From assembly GCA_030057915.1 (NCBI GenBank), contig JASGUC010000027.1, positions 1 through 64,000 on the forward strand: a stretch of 64,000 bases of DNA. The letters run 5' to 3'. Below, in pieces: positions 1 to 9,804 of the stretch (its first letter is position 1; the number at the start of each line of letters is the position of its first letter). This DNA is from Pseudomonadota bacterium (GTDB taxonomy: Bacteria; Desulfobacterota; Syntrophia; Syntrophales; UBA8958). The notes under the pieces are model-generated. The model was not told where the DNA came from. It did not search any database and saw nothing but the letters and a program-made list of their open reading frames with translations. The position numbers were made by a program, and so were the translations under genes.

Positions 1-61
1 CGGAAAAGGCGTCCATGCCCAGGGCCACGGCAATCAACAGCACGGACCAGAAACCCGTCAC
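1..61 (-). CDS. MntP-like manganese efflux membrane protein, N-terminal fragment
   Basis: Only the first 20 or so codons lie in the window; the gene runs off the left edge. Read on the minus strand from a GTG at 61, the peptide begins VTGFWSVLLIAVALGMDAFS. The hydrophobic stretch ending in ALGMDAFS matches the start of MntP/YebN manganese exporters, where the Asp in the first membrane helix is part of the conserved motif. A GGGGGA stretch about five bases upstream can serve as ribosome binding site. The frame stays open further upstream but the extra residues are Arg-rich and unlike the family. It follows uvrC on the same strand. The identification rests on one short motif. Confidence 0.5.
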   Translation of the reverse strand, partial: MTGFWSVLLIAVALGMDAFS

Positions 62-233
62 GAAGGTCCCCCATCGTATTTTGCCGGCGGCGATTTCGAT
101 GCCCCTCCGAAAAGGATCGCGCCTCCGGTCCGCCGCGGCGCGTCGGGAGGCGCCCCTGTCGTTCGCCGCCGCCGGCGCTTCGCTTCGTTTGTTAACCCCT
201 CCCCTGAGGCCGGGAGGGTTCGCCCTTGAAGCC

Positions 234-2294
234 CTACGGCTCCGCATTATCCAGGGAGGCCGCGAAAAATCCCTCGATTCTTGAGGCCAGCTTTACCCCG
301 ATCCCTGGAACCGTCCGCAGTTCCGCCGCCGTTGCCTTCCTTATCCGCTCCAGATCCCCCAATCCCCCGAGGAGGGCCTTCTTCTTATCCGGGCCAAGAC
401 CGGCAATCCTGTCCAGGGGCGAGGCAAAATTCTCCCTCTCCCGAACCCGTCGATGATAGGTGACGGCGAAGCGGTGGGCTTCGTCCCGGAGCCGCTGGAG
501 AAGGCGCAGGGCGTTGGGACGCCGGGAGAGAAACAACGGCTCCTTCCGTCCGGGAAGAAAAACCCGATCTCCGATCCGGTCCCGGCCGGGCCGGCCACTC
601 TCGGCCTCCGCCCCGGCCTCTTTCGACCCGAGCGCCTCCCTGCCCCCTTCCTCACGACCCGGGACCCCTTCGGGAAGCCTCGTCGCGGATGGGAAAAGGC
701 GTCGGCCATTCCTCTCCATGCCGCCCGATGACGCCTCTCCCACGGCGCCGACGGCGCCGCTTCGCCGCCCCCCCCCGAGGGGGCCATGACGCCGGTCCTC
801 GAGGGGGAAATCCCGTTTTTTGGCTAGGGCAACGACATCCGTCGTCTGGATCCGCAGTTCCTCGAGGACCGACACGGCCGCCGCAAGCTGCCCCTTCCCT
901 CCGTCCACCACGAGGAGATCGGGAAGGTCCTTCCCCGTGGCCAAGCGCCGGACGAGGACCTCGCGCATCATGGCGCAATCGTCGGCCCCGGTGATGGCGC
1001 GGATGCGGAAACGACGATAGCCGCTCCGGCGGGGGACGCCCCCGACAAAGGTCGCCATGGACCCCACGGCGCTTCGGCCGCCGATATTGGAGATATCGAA
1101 ACACTCGATTCGCTCCGGCAGCCGCCGGAGGTCCAGGGCCGCCGCCAGGGCCCGCAAGTCTTCCTCGGGTCCCTGCCGCCCCCGGACCGTCTGCATGATC
1201 TCCTTGGCGTTTCTCTCCGCCATCTCCACCAGGGCACGTCCCCGTCCCCGTTGCGGGACATGAAGACGCACGCGTCGCCCCTTCTTCTCCCCCAACCATT
1301 CGGACAGGACCCGGCGGTCCTCCCCCGCCTCGGGCAGGAGGATCTCCCCGGGAACTTCATGGCCGGCGTCATAGAATTGCATCACTGCCGCCGTCATGAT
1401 CTCCCCCAAGGGCTGACCGACCCGGAGCAGGGGAAAGGTCCGCATCCCCACCATCTTCCCGGCCCGGATCCGCAGCAGGCAGAGCTGCGTCCAGTCCCCT
1501 TCCCGGGCCGCGCCGAAGACATCCTGGTCGTTGGCCCCCATCGAGGCAGTCCGCTGCCGTTCCAGGGTTGCCCGGATAGCGCCGATGCGATCACGGAGGG
1601 CCGCCGCCTCTTCAAACCGCAGCTCCGCCGCCGCGTTGTTCATCCGTTCTTCCAGGTCCCTCATCGCCGCGGCGGCGTTTCCCTCCAGAAACGCCAATCC
1701 CTGACGGACGGATCGCCCATAGGCTTCCTCGTCCACCAACTGGACGCAGGGGGCCGGGCAGCGGCCGATCTGATACTCCAGACAGGGACGCCGGCGGTTC
1801 CGGAGTTCCGCGTCCCGGCAGGTCCGGAGGGGAAATGCGGTCTGCAGGAAACGCAGGGTCTCCTTGGCGGCGCCGCTGGATGGATAGGGGCCGAAATACC
1901 TCGCCCCGTCCTTTTTGGGGCGGCGGACCAGTTGCCACCGGGGGAAGGGGGCCGTCACATCCATGCGAATATGGAAATAGTCCTTGTCGTCGCGAAAAAC
2001 GACGTTGTACCGGGGGAGGTGCTCCTTGATAAGATTGTTCTCGAGGATGAGGGCCTCCTTTTCCGTCGCGGTAAGGATCCATTCCACCCGCCGGACCCGG
2101 GAGAGAAGGAAGGGTATCATCCCCCTGCCATCCGTCCCGCCGACATAGTTGCGGAGGCGGGCCCGCAGGTCTTTGGCCTTGCCGACATAGACGATCTCCC
2201 CCACGGCGTCCCTCATCAGATAGACGCCCGGAGCCCGGGGGGCCGACCGGACCATGGTCGCTATACTGGTCTCCGTGGCGCCCATCGTCTTCAT
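234..2294 (-). CDS. uvrC: UvrABC system protein C with an unusual internal insertion
   Basis: Dual-incision endonuclease subunit of nucleotide excision repair; it acts on the UvrB-DNA complex. Visible in order: a GIY-YIG domain (APGVYLMRD, then IVYVGKAKDLRARL), a cysteine cluster near CLEYQIGRCPAPC, a UVR/UvrB-binding segment, the RNase H-like nuclease domain (ERIECFDISNIGG, LLVVDGGKGQL) and C-terminal helix-hairpin-helix repeats ending in TVPGIGVKLASRI. The ATG at 2294 gives 686 residues, against roughly 610 usual. The excess is a Gly/Arg/Glu-rich in-frame insert at about residues 494-574, between VALAK and DRVFLPGRKEP. The open frame extends to 2387, but that part is unlike the family. It lies downstream of uvrB on the same strand. 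Confidence 0.93.
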   Translation of the reverse strand: MKTMGATETSIATMVRSAPRAPGVYLMRDAVGEIVYVGKAKDLRARLRNYVGGTDGRGMIPFLLSRVRRVEWILTATEKEALILENNLIKEHLPRYNVVFRDDKDYFHIRMDVTAPFPRWQLVRRPKKDGARYFGPYPSSGAAKETLRFLQTAFPLRTCRDAELRNRRRPCLEYQIGRCPAPCVQLVDEEAYGRSVRQGLAFLEGNAAAAMRDLEERMNNAAAELRFEEAAALRDRIGAIRATLERQRTASMGANDQDVFGAAREGDWTQLCLLRIRAGKMVGMRTFPLLRVGQPLGEIMTAAVMQFYDAGHEVPGEILLPEAGEDRRVLSEWLGEKKGRRVRLHVPQRGRGRALVEMAERNAKEIMQTVRGRQGPEEDLRALAAALDLRRLPERIECFDISNIGGRSAVGSMATFVGGVPRRSGYRRFRIRAITGADDCAMMREVLVRRLATGKDLPDLLVVDGGKGQLAAAVSVLEELRIQTTDVVALAKKRDFPLEDRRHGPLGGGRRSGAVGAVGEASSGGMERNGRRLFPSATRLPEGVPGREEGGREALGSKEAGAEAESGRPGRDRIGDRVFLPGRKEPLFLSRRPNALRLLQRLRDEAHRFAVTYHRRVRERENFASPLDRIAGLGPDKKKALLGGLGDLERIRKATAAELRTVPGIGVKLASRIEGFFAASLDNAEP

Positions 2295-2430
2295 CCCCCA
2301 ACGGCCCCCCTCCTCCGGGGAGGGGTAAAGCGGCAGGCATTCGTCCTTTGGGGATTCGCCGCGGGCCTCGGAGGGGCAAGAGGCCAAGCCGGCTTGGAGA
2401 CGGAAGGGATGGCGCCGGCGTTATCCATGC

Positions 2431-4437
2431 TCATGCCGTTTCTCCCCCGAACTCCACCAGCAGCCTGGTCAGTTCCCTGATCTCGTCCCGGAGTGCCGCC
2501 GCCTTTTCGAATTCCAGGGCGGCGGCGGCCGCCTTCATCTCCCCTTTCAGGCGGGCCACCAGCTCCGCCAGATCCGCCTCGCCGCCATAAGGGGCTTCGG
2601 TCTCCCGCACCAGGGGCACGGTTACATAATCCGCATCATAAACCGAGGTCAGGACATGGGAGATGGATTTTCGGATCGACTCGGGGGCAATGCCGTGGCG
2701 CCTGTTATATTCCGCCTGGAGACGGCGGCGCCGCTGCGTCTCGTCGAGACAGGCCCGGATGGAACCGGTAATCTCATCGGCATACATGATCGCCTGCCCG
2801 GCGATATGCCGGGCCGCCCGTCCCACCGTCTGCATGAGCGAGCGTTCCGAACGGAGAAAGCCCTCCTTGTCCGCATCGAGGATGGCGACAAGGGACACCT
2901 CCGGGATGTCCAGACCCTCCCGAAGCAGGTTCACGCCGATGAGGACGTCGAATTCCCCCCGACGGAGATCGCGGATGATCTCCACGCGCTCCAGCGTATG
3001 GACGTCGGCGTGGAGGTAACGCGCCCTCACCCCCACCTCGTCATAATAGGCCGCGAGGTTCTCGGCCATGCGCTTCGTCAACGCGGCAACCAGGACCCGC
3101 TCCCCTCGCGCCGCCCGTCGGCGGATCTCTCCGAGCAGATCGTCCACCTGGCTCTTGACGGGCTTGACGACGATCTCCGGATCCATGAGCCCCGTGGGCC
3201 GGATGATCTGCTCCACGACGGCCCCCGAGGCCTTCGCCAGCTCGTAGGCCGCCGGCGTGGCGGAGACATAGAGGCGCTGCTGGGGAAAGGCTTCGTATTC
3301 CTCAAAGCGGAGAGGCCGGTTGTCCAGGGCCGAGGGAAGGCGGAATCCATATTCCACCAGGGTCTCCTTCCGGGCGCGATCCCCGCGGTACATGCCGATT
3401 AGTTGGGGGATCGTCGCATGGCTCTCGTCGATGACGATCAGCGCGTTCTTCGGCAGGTATTCCATCAGGGTGGGCGGCGGCTGGCCGGGGTTTCTACCGG
3501 TGAGATGGCGGGAATAGTTCTCTATGCCCCGACAGTAGCCCATCTCTTCCATCATCTCCAGATCGAAAAGCGTTCGCTGCTGGAGACGCTGGGCCTCCAG
3601 CAGCTTCTCTTCACGGCGCAGCTCGTCGAGACGCTCCCGCAGTTCGGTCCGGATCGCGGCCATGGCCCGCTGCAGGTTGTCCCGGGGCGTCACATAGTGA
3701 CTTCCGGGATAAACGGCCAGCTTCGAGAGTTTCTCCAACTTCCTGCCCCGGAGGGGATCGACGATGAGGATCTCCTCGATGGCATCGTCGAGGAAGGCCA
3801 CCCGGACCGCCCGCTCATCCTCATAGGCCGGGAAGATCTCCACCACATCGCCTCGCACCCGGAAGGTCCCCCGGTGAAAGTCGTAATCGTTGCGTTCATA
3901 CTGCATCTCCACGAGGCGGCGAAGCACGGCGTCCCGACCCAACTCCCTTCCCTCCTCCAGGTAGAGGAGCATCCCCTGATACGCCTCGGGCGAACCCAGA
4001 CCATAGATGCAGGAGACGCTCGCCACGACAATGACGTCCTCCCTATCGAAGAGGGCGTGGGTGGCCGCGTGACGGAGCTTATCGATCTCCTCGTTGATGG
4101 CCGAGTCCTTCTCGATGTAGGTGTCGGTGCTCGGGATGTAGGCCTCGGGCTGGTAGTAATCGTAATAACTGACGAAATACTCTACGGCATTGGCGGGGAA
4201 AAGACCCTTGAACTCCCCGTACAACTGGGCCGCCAGGGTCTTGTTGTGGGCGATGATGAGGGCGGGACGCTGGACGGACTGGATGACATGGGCAATGGCA
4301 AACGTCTTCCCCGACCCGGTGACGCCAAGCAGCGCCTGGTGCGGGAGACCCGCCTTCAGTCCTTGGGCCAATCGGGAAATGGCCCGCGGCTGGTCTCCCC
4401 GGGGCGAATATTCCGATACGAGTTCAAAGGCCTGCAT
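2431..4437 (-). CDS. uvrB: UvrABC system protein B, excision repair helicase subunit
   Basis: Damage-verifying DNA helicase of nucleotide excision repair. The 668-residue length is standard. It opens [20 protein letters not shown] and carries Walker A GVTGSGKT, the beta-hairpin region [20 protein letters not shown], a DESH Walker B box, helicase motifs including [10 protein letters not shown] and TVGRAARH, and a C-terminal UVR motif ([17 protein letters not shown]) that contacts UvrC. The uvrC gene follows on the same strand, so the two are probably cotranscribed, an arrangement that makes the damage-specific B-C partnership explicit. The upstream region is shared with the divergent phaC. Confidence 0.97.
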   Translation of the reverse strand: MQAFELVSEYSPRGDQPRAISRLAQGLKAGLPHQALLGVTGSGKTFAIAHVIQSVQRPALIIAHNKTLAAQLYGEFKGLFPANAVEYFVSYYDYYQPEAYIPSTDTYIEKDSAINEEIDKLRHAATHALFDREDVIVVASVSCIYGLGSPEAYQGMLLYLEEGRELGRDAVLRRLVEMQYERNDYDFHRGTFRVRGDVVEIFPAYEDERAVRVAFLDDAIEEILIVDPLRGRKLEKLSKLAVYPGSHYVTPRDNLQRAMAAIRTELRERLDELRREEKLLEAQRLQQRTLFDLEMMEEMGYCRGIENYSRHLTGRNPGQPPPTLMEYLPKNALIVIDESHATIPQLIGMYRGDRARKETLVEYGFRLPSALDNRPLRFEEYEAFPQQRLYVSATPAAYELAKASGAVVEQIIRPTGLMDPEIVVKPVKSQVDDLLGEIRRRAARGERVLVAALTKRMAENLAAYYDEVGVRARYLHADVHTLERVEIIRDLRRGEFDVLIGVNLLREGLDIPEVSLVAILDADKEGFLRSERSLMQTVGRAARHIAGQAIMYADEITGSIRACLDETQRRRRLQAEYNRRHGIAPESIRKSISHVLTSVYDADYVTVPLVRETEAPYGGEADLAELVARLKGEMKAAAAALEFEKAAALRDEIRELTRLLVEFGGETA

Positions 4438-4671
4438 CGATGCCTTCTACCACATCGCGCCGGGAAAGCGAAGCCTCTTGTTTTCGAAGCCCGGAGGCGA
4501 GGAATTTGACCTTGATATTTTTCCCACATCTGTTAGTCTCTGCCATCTCCACATGGGCGCGCTGGACCGGAAAGTCGGGAGGCCCTGTGGTGCCTCGCGT
4601 CGTGAAACCTTCGAACATCCCGCTTTTCGAGGGTCGTGCGTGGACCTTCGGCAAAACAAGGAGGAAAAGAC

Positions 4672-6405
4672 ATGGAAGCCACTAAAGAATCCGCCCATGC
4701 GAGCGTTGACAGTTTCATTCATGCCCGAAAGGCCAAATTCACCATGAATCTCTCGCCGGTCACCCAATTGCTGGCCTTTCTCGACTGGTTCATCAATCTC
4801 GCCGACTCTCCGGGAAAACAGTACCGGATCATTGAGGATTTCTGGGAGAAAACGGCCAATTACTGGGACTATGCGCTCCGTTCCTGCCTGCTGCCCATCG
4901 GGGAGTCGGAAAAACCCATCGCCCGCGATCCCCGTTTTCGTGATGAGGCCTGGCAGAGCTACCCCTACAATTTGCTGCACCAGGCCTTTCTCATGAGTGA
5001 ACAGTGGTGGCGGAACACCACCACCGGCATCCCCGGCGTTTCCCGTCATCACCAGAATGTCGTTTCCTTCATGGCCCGGCAGTTTATGGACCTCCTTTCC
5101 CCGGCCAACTTTCTCTGGACCAACCCGGTCCTGACCAGGGTGACGGGGGAGCAAGGGGGACAGAACCTCGTCCGGGGGTGGGAAAATATGCTGGAGGACT
5201 GGCGGCGGCAGCGCAACAACGAGCTGCCTGTGGGGACGGAGAACTTCCGCCCCGGCGAAAAGGTCGCGGTGACTCCGGGCAAGGTGGTCTTCCGAAATCA
5301 CCTCATCGAATTGCTGCAATACGCGCCGACGACCAAGAAGGTTTACGAGGAGCCGGTCCTCATCGTCCCGGCCTGGATCATGAAGTATTACATCCTCGAC
5401 TTGTCCCCCCACAATTCTCTCGTCAAATTCCTGGTGGACAAGGGGCACACGGTATTCATCATCTCCTGGCTGAATCCCACGGAAAAGGACCGGAACCTCT
5501 CCATGGCGGATTATCACTTCGACGGCATAATGGCGTCTATCAACGCCATTTCCAAAATCGTGCCGGACAGGAAGATCAACACGGCGGGATATTGCCTCGG
5601 CGGCACCATGCTCACCATCGTCGCCGCCACGATGTCCCGGGACGGCGACGAGCGCCTGAAGAGCATGACCCTCCTGGCGGCGCAGACGGACTTTACGGAG
5701 GCCGGAGAGCTGAGTCTCTTCATTGACGAAAACCAGGTCAACTTCCTCGCGGACATCATGTTCGACCGGGGCTATCTGGACACGAAGGAAATGGCCGGGG
5801 CCTTCCAGCTTCTCCGGGCGAACGATCTATTCTACTCCCGGATCATTCAGGACTACCTGATGGGCGCCCGCCGCCCCCTGAACGACCTCATGGCCTGGAA
5901 CGCCGACGCCACCCGCATGCCCTACCGGATGCACAGCAAATATCTCCGTCGTCTATTTCTGGACAACGACCTATTCGAGGGCCGTTACCTCGTCAACGGC
6001 CGCAATATCGTCATCAGCGACATCCACATCCCCGTTTTCCTCGTGGGCACCGTGCAGGATCATGTCGCCCCCTGGCGTTCCGTTTACAAGTTCCACCTTA
6101 CATCCGACGCCCCAACGGTGACCTTCGTACTCACCAGCGGCGGCCACAATGCGGGAATCGTCAGCGAACCGGAAAACACCCGCCGGACGTACCAGATGCG
6201 CACCCACCACGAAGGGGAAAAATACATCGACCCGGACCGCTGGCTGGAGGAAGCTCCCAAGTTCAAGGGCTCCTGGTGGCTTCCCTGGCAGGAATGGCTG
6301 GCCGCCAACTCCTCCGGCACGACGGCCCCCCCCGGCATGGGCGCCCCTGATAAAGGCTTGAAAATATTGGGAGACGCTCCGGGCACTTATGTATATCAGA
6401 TCTGA
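4672..6405 (+). CDS. phaC: Poly(3-hydroxyalkanoate) synthase, class I-like
   Basis: Polymerises (R)-3-hydroxyacyl-CoA into polyhydroxyalkanoate storage granules. The ATG at 4672 follows AAGGAGG and gives 577 residues, the class I size. The lipase-like box GYCLGG places the nucleophilic Cys at residue 308; the catalytic Asp is probably in VGTVQDHVAPW and the His in SGGHNAGI. The C-terminal region has the typical WLPWQEWL segment. No phaA, phaB, phasin or phaE gene is adjacent, so precursor supply must be encoded elsewhere and a class III PhaC-PhaE arrangement is unlikely. A weak promoter-like pair (TTGACC at 4506, TGTTAG near 4531) lies in the divergent gap with uvrB. Confidence 0.92.
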   Translation: MEATKESAHASVDSFIHARKAKFTMNLSPVTQLLAFLDWFINLADSPGKQYRIIEDFWEKTANYWDYALRSCLLPIGESEKPIARDPRFRDEAWQSYPYNLLHQAFLMSEQWWRNTTTGIPGVSRHHQNVVSFMARQFMDLLSPANFLWTNPVLTRVTGEQGGQNLVRGWENMLEDWRRQRNNELPVGTENFRPGEKVAVTPGKVVFRNHLIELLQYAPTTKKVYEEPVLIVPAWIMKYYILDLSPHNSLVKFLVDKGHTVFIISWLNPTEKDRNLSMADYHFDGIMASINAISKIVPDRKINTAGYCLGGTMLTIVAATMSRDGDERLKSMTLLAAQTDFTEAGELSLFIDENQVNFLADIMFDRGYLDTKEMAGAFQLLRANDLFYSRIIQDYLMGARRPLNDLMAWNADATRMPYRMHSKYLRRLFLDNDLFEGRYLVNGRNIVISDIHIPVFLVGTVQDHVAPWRSVYKFHLTSDAPTVTFVLTSGGHNAGIVSEPENTRRTYQMRTHHEGEKYIDPDRWLEEAPKFKGSWWLPWQEWLAANSSGTTAPPGMGAPDKGLKILGDAPGTYVYQI

Positions 6406-6424
6406 TCGTCCCGGGCGTTTTAGC

Positions 6425-6453
6425 TTGACAAGCACCGCCGAATATGGTTATTG
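6425..6453 (+). promoter_or_regulatory. Candidate sigma-70 promoter of the rpmH block
   Basis: TTGACA at 6425-6430 is a perfect -35 box, followed after 17 bases by TTATTG as a weak -10. It sits between the phaC stop and rpmH, about 45 bases upstream of the rpmH ATG, where a promoter for the ribosomal protein and RNase P genes is expected. Confidence 0.5.
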
Positions 6454-6498
6454 GTGCATCTTTGCATGAACAATAACTGAACCGAGGCCTGAAAGACG

Positions 6499-6636
6499 AT
6501 GAAAAAGAAACTGAAACCCGTGAGCAACACGCGCCGGAAAAGGACCCACGGATTCTTGGTCCGCATGGCTACAAAAGGAGGGAGGCTCGTCCTCAATCGC
6601 CGCCGGGCAAAAGGGCGGAAAAGACTGGCCGTTTAG
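6499..6636 (+). CDS. rpmH: 50S ribosomal protein L34
   Basis: Small basic ribosomal protein of the large subunit, 45 residues. The translation starts [19 protein letters not shown] and ends [12 protein letters not shown], carrying the invariant KRTHGF..RMAT and RRxKGRxxL signatures of L34. A GAGG lies 11 bases upstream of the start. It is the first gene of the conserved rpmH-rnpA-yidD-yidC-khpB-mnmE order. In many bacteria this block is beside dnaA and oriC, but here phaC lies upstream and no DnaA-box cluster was seen. Confidence 0.97.
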   Translation: MKKKLKPVSNTRRKRTHGFLVRMATKGGRLVLNRRRAKGRKRLAV

Positions 6637-6688
6637 TCCTGGCAAAGTCAGGTCGGGCATCTCCGGTCATGCCCGGCCTGCGCATCCC

Positions 6689-7036
6689 ATGGAACGCTCT
6701 ACCTTCGGCAAAGAGGAAAGGATAAGGAAACGACGCGATTATCTGACGGTCTATAAGCAGGGGATTCGCGAACATTCTCGGCATTTTACCTGTCTTACAC
6801 GCCGGAATCCCCTGGAAAAGGGAAGGCTCGGCATCGCCGTGGGCAAAAAGGTGGGCAAGGCCGTCAAGAGGAACCGGATCAAACGCCTAATTCGGGAGTT
6901 TTATCGCTTGCACAAGCAGAGGCTTCCCGTCTCTCTCGATATCGTGATAACCGCCAGGCCCCGGGTTGCGCTGCTGACGAATCACGAGATCCGGAGGGAC
7001 CTGGAGTTGCTTTTTGATAGAATAAAGGATGAATAA
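6689..7036 (+). CDS. rnpA: Ribonuclease P protein component
   Basis: Protein cofactor that helps the RNase P RNA process the 5' ends of precursor tRNAs. It has 115 residues. The family core is clear: [28 protein letters not shown], which includes the RNR box, preceded by a basic N-terminal segment and a conserved Phe in the substrate-leader cleft. It follows rpmH by 52 bases, and its last eight bases overlap yidD. No convincing Shine-Dalgarno sequence precedes the ATG, so translational coupling to rpmH is possible. Confidence 0.96.
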   Translation: MERSTFGKEERIRKRRDYLTVYKQGIREHSRHFTCLTRRNPLEKGRLGIAVGKKVGKAVKRNRIKRLIREFYRLHKQRLPVSLDIVITARPRVALLTNHEIRRDLELLFDRIKDE

Positions 7037-7265
7037 CAAGATATTATCGCAAACCGTGGCCAAGCTGCTGGTCCTGGTTATTCGTTTATATCAGTTGTCT
7101 ATCTCTCCGGTTTTGCCCCCCTCCTGTCGTTTTTATCCCACCTGTTCCGAATATGCCATCCAGTCCATACGGCGTTACGGCCCCCTCCGGGGCGCTATCG
7201 CCGGCCTAAAGCGTTTGGGCCGCTGTCACCCCTGGCATCCCGGGGGCTGCGACCCGGTCGGATAA
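7029..7265 (+). CDS. yidD: Membrane protein insertion efficiency factor
   Basis: Small membrane-associated factor that assists YidC/Sec-dependent insertion of inner-membrane proteins. The 78-residue product has a short N-terminal amphipathic/hydrophobic helix, then the family signature [24 protein letters not shown] with its paired cysteines, and ends in [13 protein letters not shown]. It overlaps rnpA by eight bases and is followed 21 bases later by yidC. This order is the standard genomic context for YidD. Confidence 0.96.
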   Translation: MNNKILSQTVAKLLVLVIRLYQLSISPVLPPSCRFYPTCSEYAIQSIRRYGPLRGAIAGLKRLGRCHPWHPGGCDPVG

Positions 7266-7286
7266 CTGCAACAAGGGAGGTAATGC

Positions 7287-8903
7287 ATGGACAAGCGGAC
7301 CATCCTCGCCATCGTCCTGTCGGCGGCGGTCATCCTCATTTACCAGATGTTCTTCATGAAACCCCCGGTGAAGGAACCGGCGCCTCCGCGGCAAACGGTC
7401 ACAAGCGAAAAGAAGGACCTCATGGCCCCGGCGCCGCCTCCGGCCCCTCTTCCCGCCGCGGCGTCGATCGCCCCAGGGAAAGGCGGCGCGCCGGCGGTGG
7501 CGGAACGGATCATTGCCGTTGAAACCCCTCTTTATTCCGCTCAGTTCAACACGAAGGGAGGGGCGCTCCATTCCTTCAAACTCAAGGGATACCGGCAAAA
7601 ACTGGACGCCTCCTCGGCACCCATTGAAATGGTCTGTGTCTCGCCCGGAATGCCCCTTCCCTTGACGGTGTCCTTTCCAGGCTCCTCTCTCGACCCCCCC
7701 GCGGAGGGCATGTACGAGTCGGAAACGAAAAACCTCACGCTGACGGACAGCAAGGAACCACAACGGCTCACGTTCCGACAGACCGTCGGCAATGCCATGA
7801 AGATAGAAAAGATTTTTACCTTCTACCGGGATCGCTACGCCATCGACCTGGAGGTGCGCGTCTTTAACCTCGCCGCCGTTCCGTTGAGTCAGAACGCCAG
7901 CCTCAACTGGAACCAATACGTCGATCCGAAAGAAGAGAAGGATAGTTGGGCACACAAAGGCCCGGTGGCCATGGTCGCCAAGGACATCGAGCGGATCGAC
8001 ACGAAGAAGATCGAGAGTGGCAAACTCCTGGGTCCCAACGTCACTTGGGGCGGTTTTGAAAGCAAGTACTTCATCGCCGCCGTATTCCCCCATAATCCCA
8101 CCCTAACGAGCATGGCCGTGAGCAAGGACGGTCGGGACATGACAACGGTCGGTCTGCAGGGTCCGAAAATCCTCGTTCCCGGCGGCCAGGCCGACTCGTT
8201 CATCTATACCCTTTTTATCGGCCCCAAGGATTATTCCATCCTCAAGGCCCAGAACGTCCATCTGGAGAACGCCATCGATTTCGGCTCCTGGTTGAAATGG
8301 CTGGCGATGCCCCTGCTGATAATCCTCAAATGGCTCTACCAGTACGTGCACAATTACGGCATCGCCATAATCATCATGACGATCCTCATCAAACTCATCT
8401 TCTGGCCCCTGGGCAACAAGAGCTACGAATCGATGAAAAAGATGCAGAAGCTGCAGCCGAAGATGAAGGAACTGCAGGAGAAGTACAAGGGGGACCGGCA
8501 GAAACTGAGCCAGGAGACCATGGCCCTGTACCGGACGCACAAAATCAACCCCATGAGCGGCTGCCTGCCCATGCTCATTCAGATCCCGGTGTTCTTCGGT
8601 CTCTACAAGACGCTTCTCTACGCCATCGAACTCCGCCATTCGCCATTTTTCTGGTGGATTCAGGATCTTTCCGAAAAGGACCCCTATTACATTACGCCGA
8701 TCATCATGGGAGGCAGCATGTGGCTGCAGCAGAAGATGACCCCCGTAGGGGGCGACCCCATGCAGCAGAAGGTCATGCTTTGGATGCCGGTGATCTTCAC
8801 CTTCCTCTTTCTCAGCTTCCCGTCAGGACTGGTTATCTACTGGCTCTTCAATAATATCATCAGTATTGGACAGCAATATTACATCAACAAGCGTCATTCT
8901 TGA
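7287..8903 (+). CDS. yidC: Membrane protein insertase YidC/Oxa1
   Basis: Inserts and folds inner-membrane proteins, alone or with SecYEG. The 538-residue protein has the Gram-negative architecture. An N-terminal signal-anchor (RTILAIVLSAAVILIYQMFF) is followed by a Pro/Ala-rich linker, then a large periplasmic P1 domain (about residues 80-320), then the conserved Oxa1 core starting near GIAIIIMTILIKLIFWPL. The charged C1 loop (KKMQKLQPKMKELQEKYKGD) and the segment NPMSGCLPMLIQIPVFFGLY are typical. The C-terminus ends in a short tail after the last helix. An AGGGAGG ribosome site precedes the ATG. Confidence 0.97.
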   Translation: MDKRTILAIVLSAAVILIYQMFFMKPPVKEPAPPRQTVTSEKKDLMAPAPPPAPLPAAASIAPGKGGAPAVAERIIAVETPLYSAQFNTKGGALHSFKLKGYRQKLDASSAPIEMVCVSPGMPLPLTVSFPGSSLDPPAEGMYESETKNLTLTDSKEPQRLTFRQTVGNAMKIEKIFTFYRDRYAIDLEVRVFNLAAVPLSQNASLNWNQYVDPKEEKDSWAHKGPVAMVAKDIERIDTKKIESGKLLGPNVTWGGFESKYFIAAVFPHNPTLTSMAVSKDGRDMTTVGLQGPKILVPGGQADSFIYTLFIGPKDYSILKAQNVHLENAIDFGSWLKWLAMPLLIILKWLYQYVHNYGIAIIIMTILIKLIFWPLGNKSYESMKKMQKLQPKMKELQEKYKGDRQKLSQETMALYRTHKINPMSGCLPMLIQIPVFFGLYKTLLYAIELRHSPFFWWIQDLSEKDPYYITPIIMGGSMWLQQKMTPVGGDPMQQKVMLWMPVIFTFLFLSFPSGLVIYWLFNNIISIGQQYYINKRHS

Positions 8904-8915
8904 ATGAGGTAATCG

Positions 8916-9797
8916 ATGAAAATGATCGAATTCGAAGGAAAAACGATAGACGAAGCAATCGAAAAGGCCTGCCGGGAGCTTGGTGCGCCCCGGGAAAAGC
9001 TGAGCGTCGAAATCATGGCGGAGGGAACCTCGGGATTCTTCGGCCTAGGATCCAAACCGGCAAGGATCAAGGCCCGCCTCATGACCATAGACATCGCCGA
9101 GGAACGCCTCGGCGAGCCCGTCGTCGCGACAGGGGAAAAGACGGCCCCGAAGCCTGCGGAGCGCCCGAAGACCACGGCGGCGCCGGCGCCGCCCCCGAGC
9201 CGGGTCGTCGCGGAAGCCGCCGGCGCCGTCCCGGCGGCAAAGGAAGAACAGCCCCCGCGGAAACCGGCCTCCCCGGAAACGCCATCGCCGACGGATCAGG
9301 AGGTGGCCGCCAGGGCCCAGGACATTCTCTCCGGCATTCTGGAGCGCATGAATATCGCCGCACCGGTTGTGGTGGATATCCGGGAGGACGCCATATTCCT
9401 GAACATCGAGGGCGACGGCGGCGGACTGCTCATCGGCAAGCGGGGCCAGAACCTGGACGCCCTCCAGTACCTGGTGAACAAGGCCGCCAACCGATCCGGA
9501 GAGGAACGGAAAACGATCATCATCGATACGGAGGCCTACCGCCGACGCCGTGAGGACGCCCTGACCTCCCTGGCGGAGCGGCTGGGGCAGAAAGTCAAAA
9601 AGACGCGAAAAGCCGTCACCGTGAGCCATATGAATGCCCACGACCGTCGAATAATCCATCTGACCCTCCAAGGGGATGCCTCCCTCGTCACCAAGAGTCG
9701 CGGCGAGGGGGAGTATCGGAGGATCGTCATCATGCCCGCAAGAAAGGAAAGGGAGCGGGACCGGAACGGGACCGCCACGACCACGGCGGCCAGGTAG
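8916..9797 (+). CDS. khpB: RNA-binding protein KhpB/Jag
   Basis: Cytoplasmic RNA-binding protein linked in other bacteria to cell-envelope control. The 293 residues divide into a Jag_N domain (1-52, MKMIEFEGKTIDEAIEKACR onwards), a long Ala/Pro/Glu-rich linker (about 65-130), a KH domain containing GGLLIGKRGQNLDALQYLVN and an R3H domain with NAHDRRIIHLTL. A short basic Thr-rich tail follows. It starts 12 bases after yidC and ends just before mnmE, the standard position. Confidence 0.95.
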   Translation: MKMIEFEGKTIDEAIEKACRELGAPREKLSVEIMAEGTSGFFGLGSKPARIKARLMTIDIAEERLGEPVVATGEKTAPKPAERPKTTAAPAPPPSRVVAEAAGAVPAAKEEQPPRKPASPETPSPTDQEVAARAQDILSGILERMNIAAPVVVDIREDAIFLNIEGDGGGLLIGKRGQNLDALQYLVNKAANRSGEERKTIIIDTEAYRRRREDALTSLAERLGQKVKKTRKAVTVSHMNAHDRRIIHLTLQGDASLVTKSRGEGEYRRIVIMPARKERERDRNGTATTTAAR

Positions 9798-9804
9798 GTC
9801 AACC

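Noticed and set aside
1251-2480. Long plus-strand open frame opposite uvrC/uvrB
   Set aside because: It is the antisense shadow of well-identified genes in GC-rich DNA and has no protein-family features.
4447-5517. Minus-strand frame opposite phaC
   Set aside because: phaC is certain on the plus strand, and the opposing frame has no recognisable domain.
6406-6500. Chromosome replication origin next to rpmH
   Set aside because: The rpmH-rnpA block is often near oriC, but there is no dnaA gene and no cluster of DnaA boxes here.
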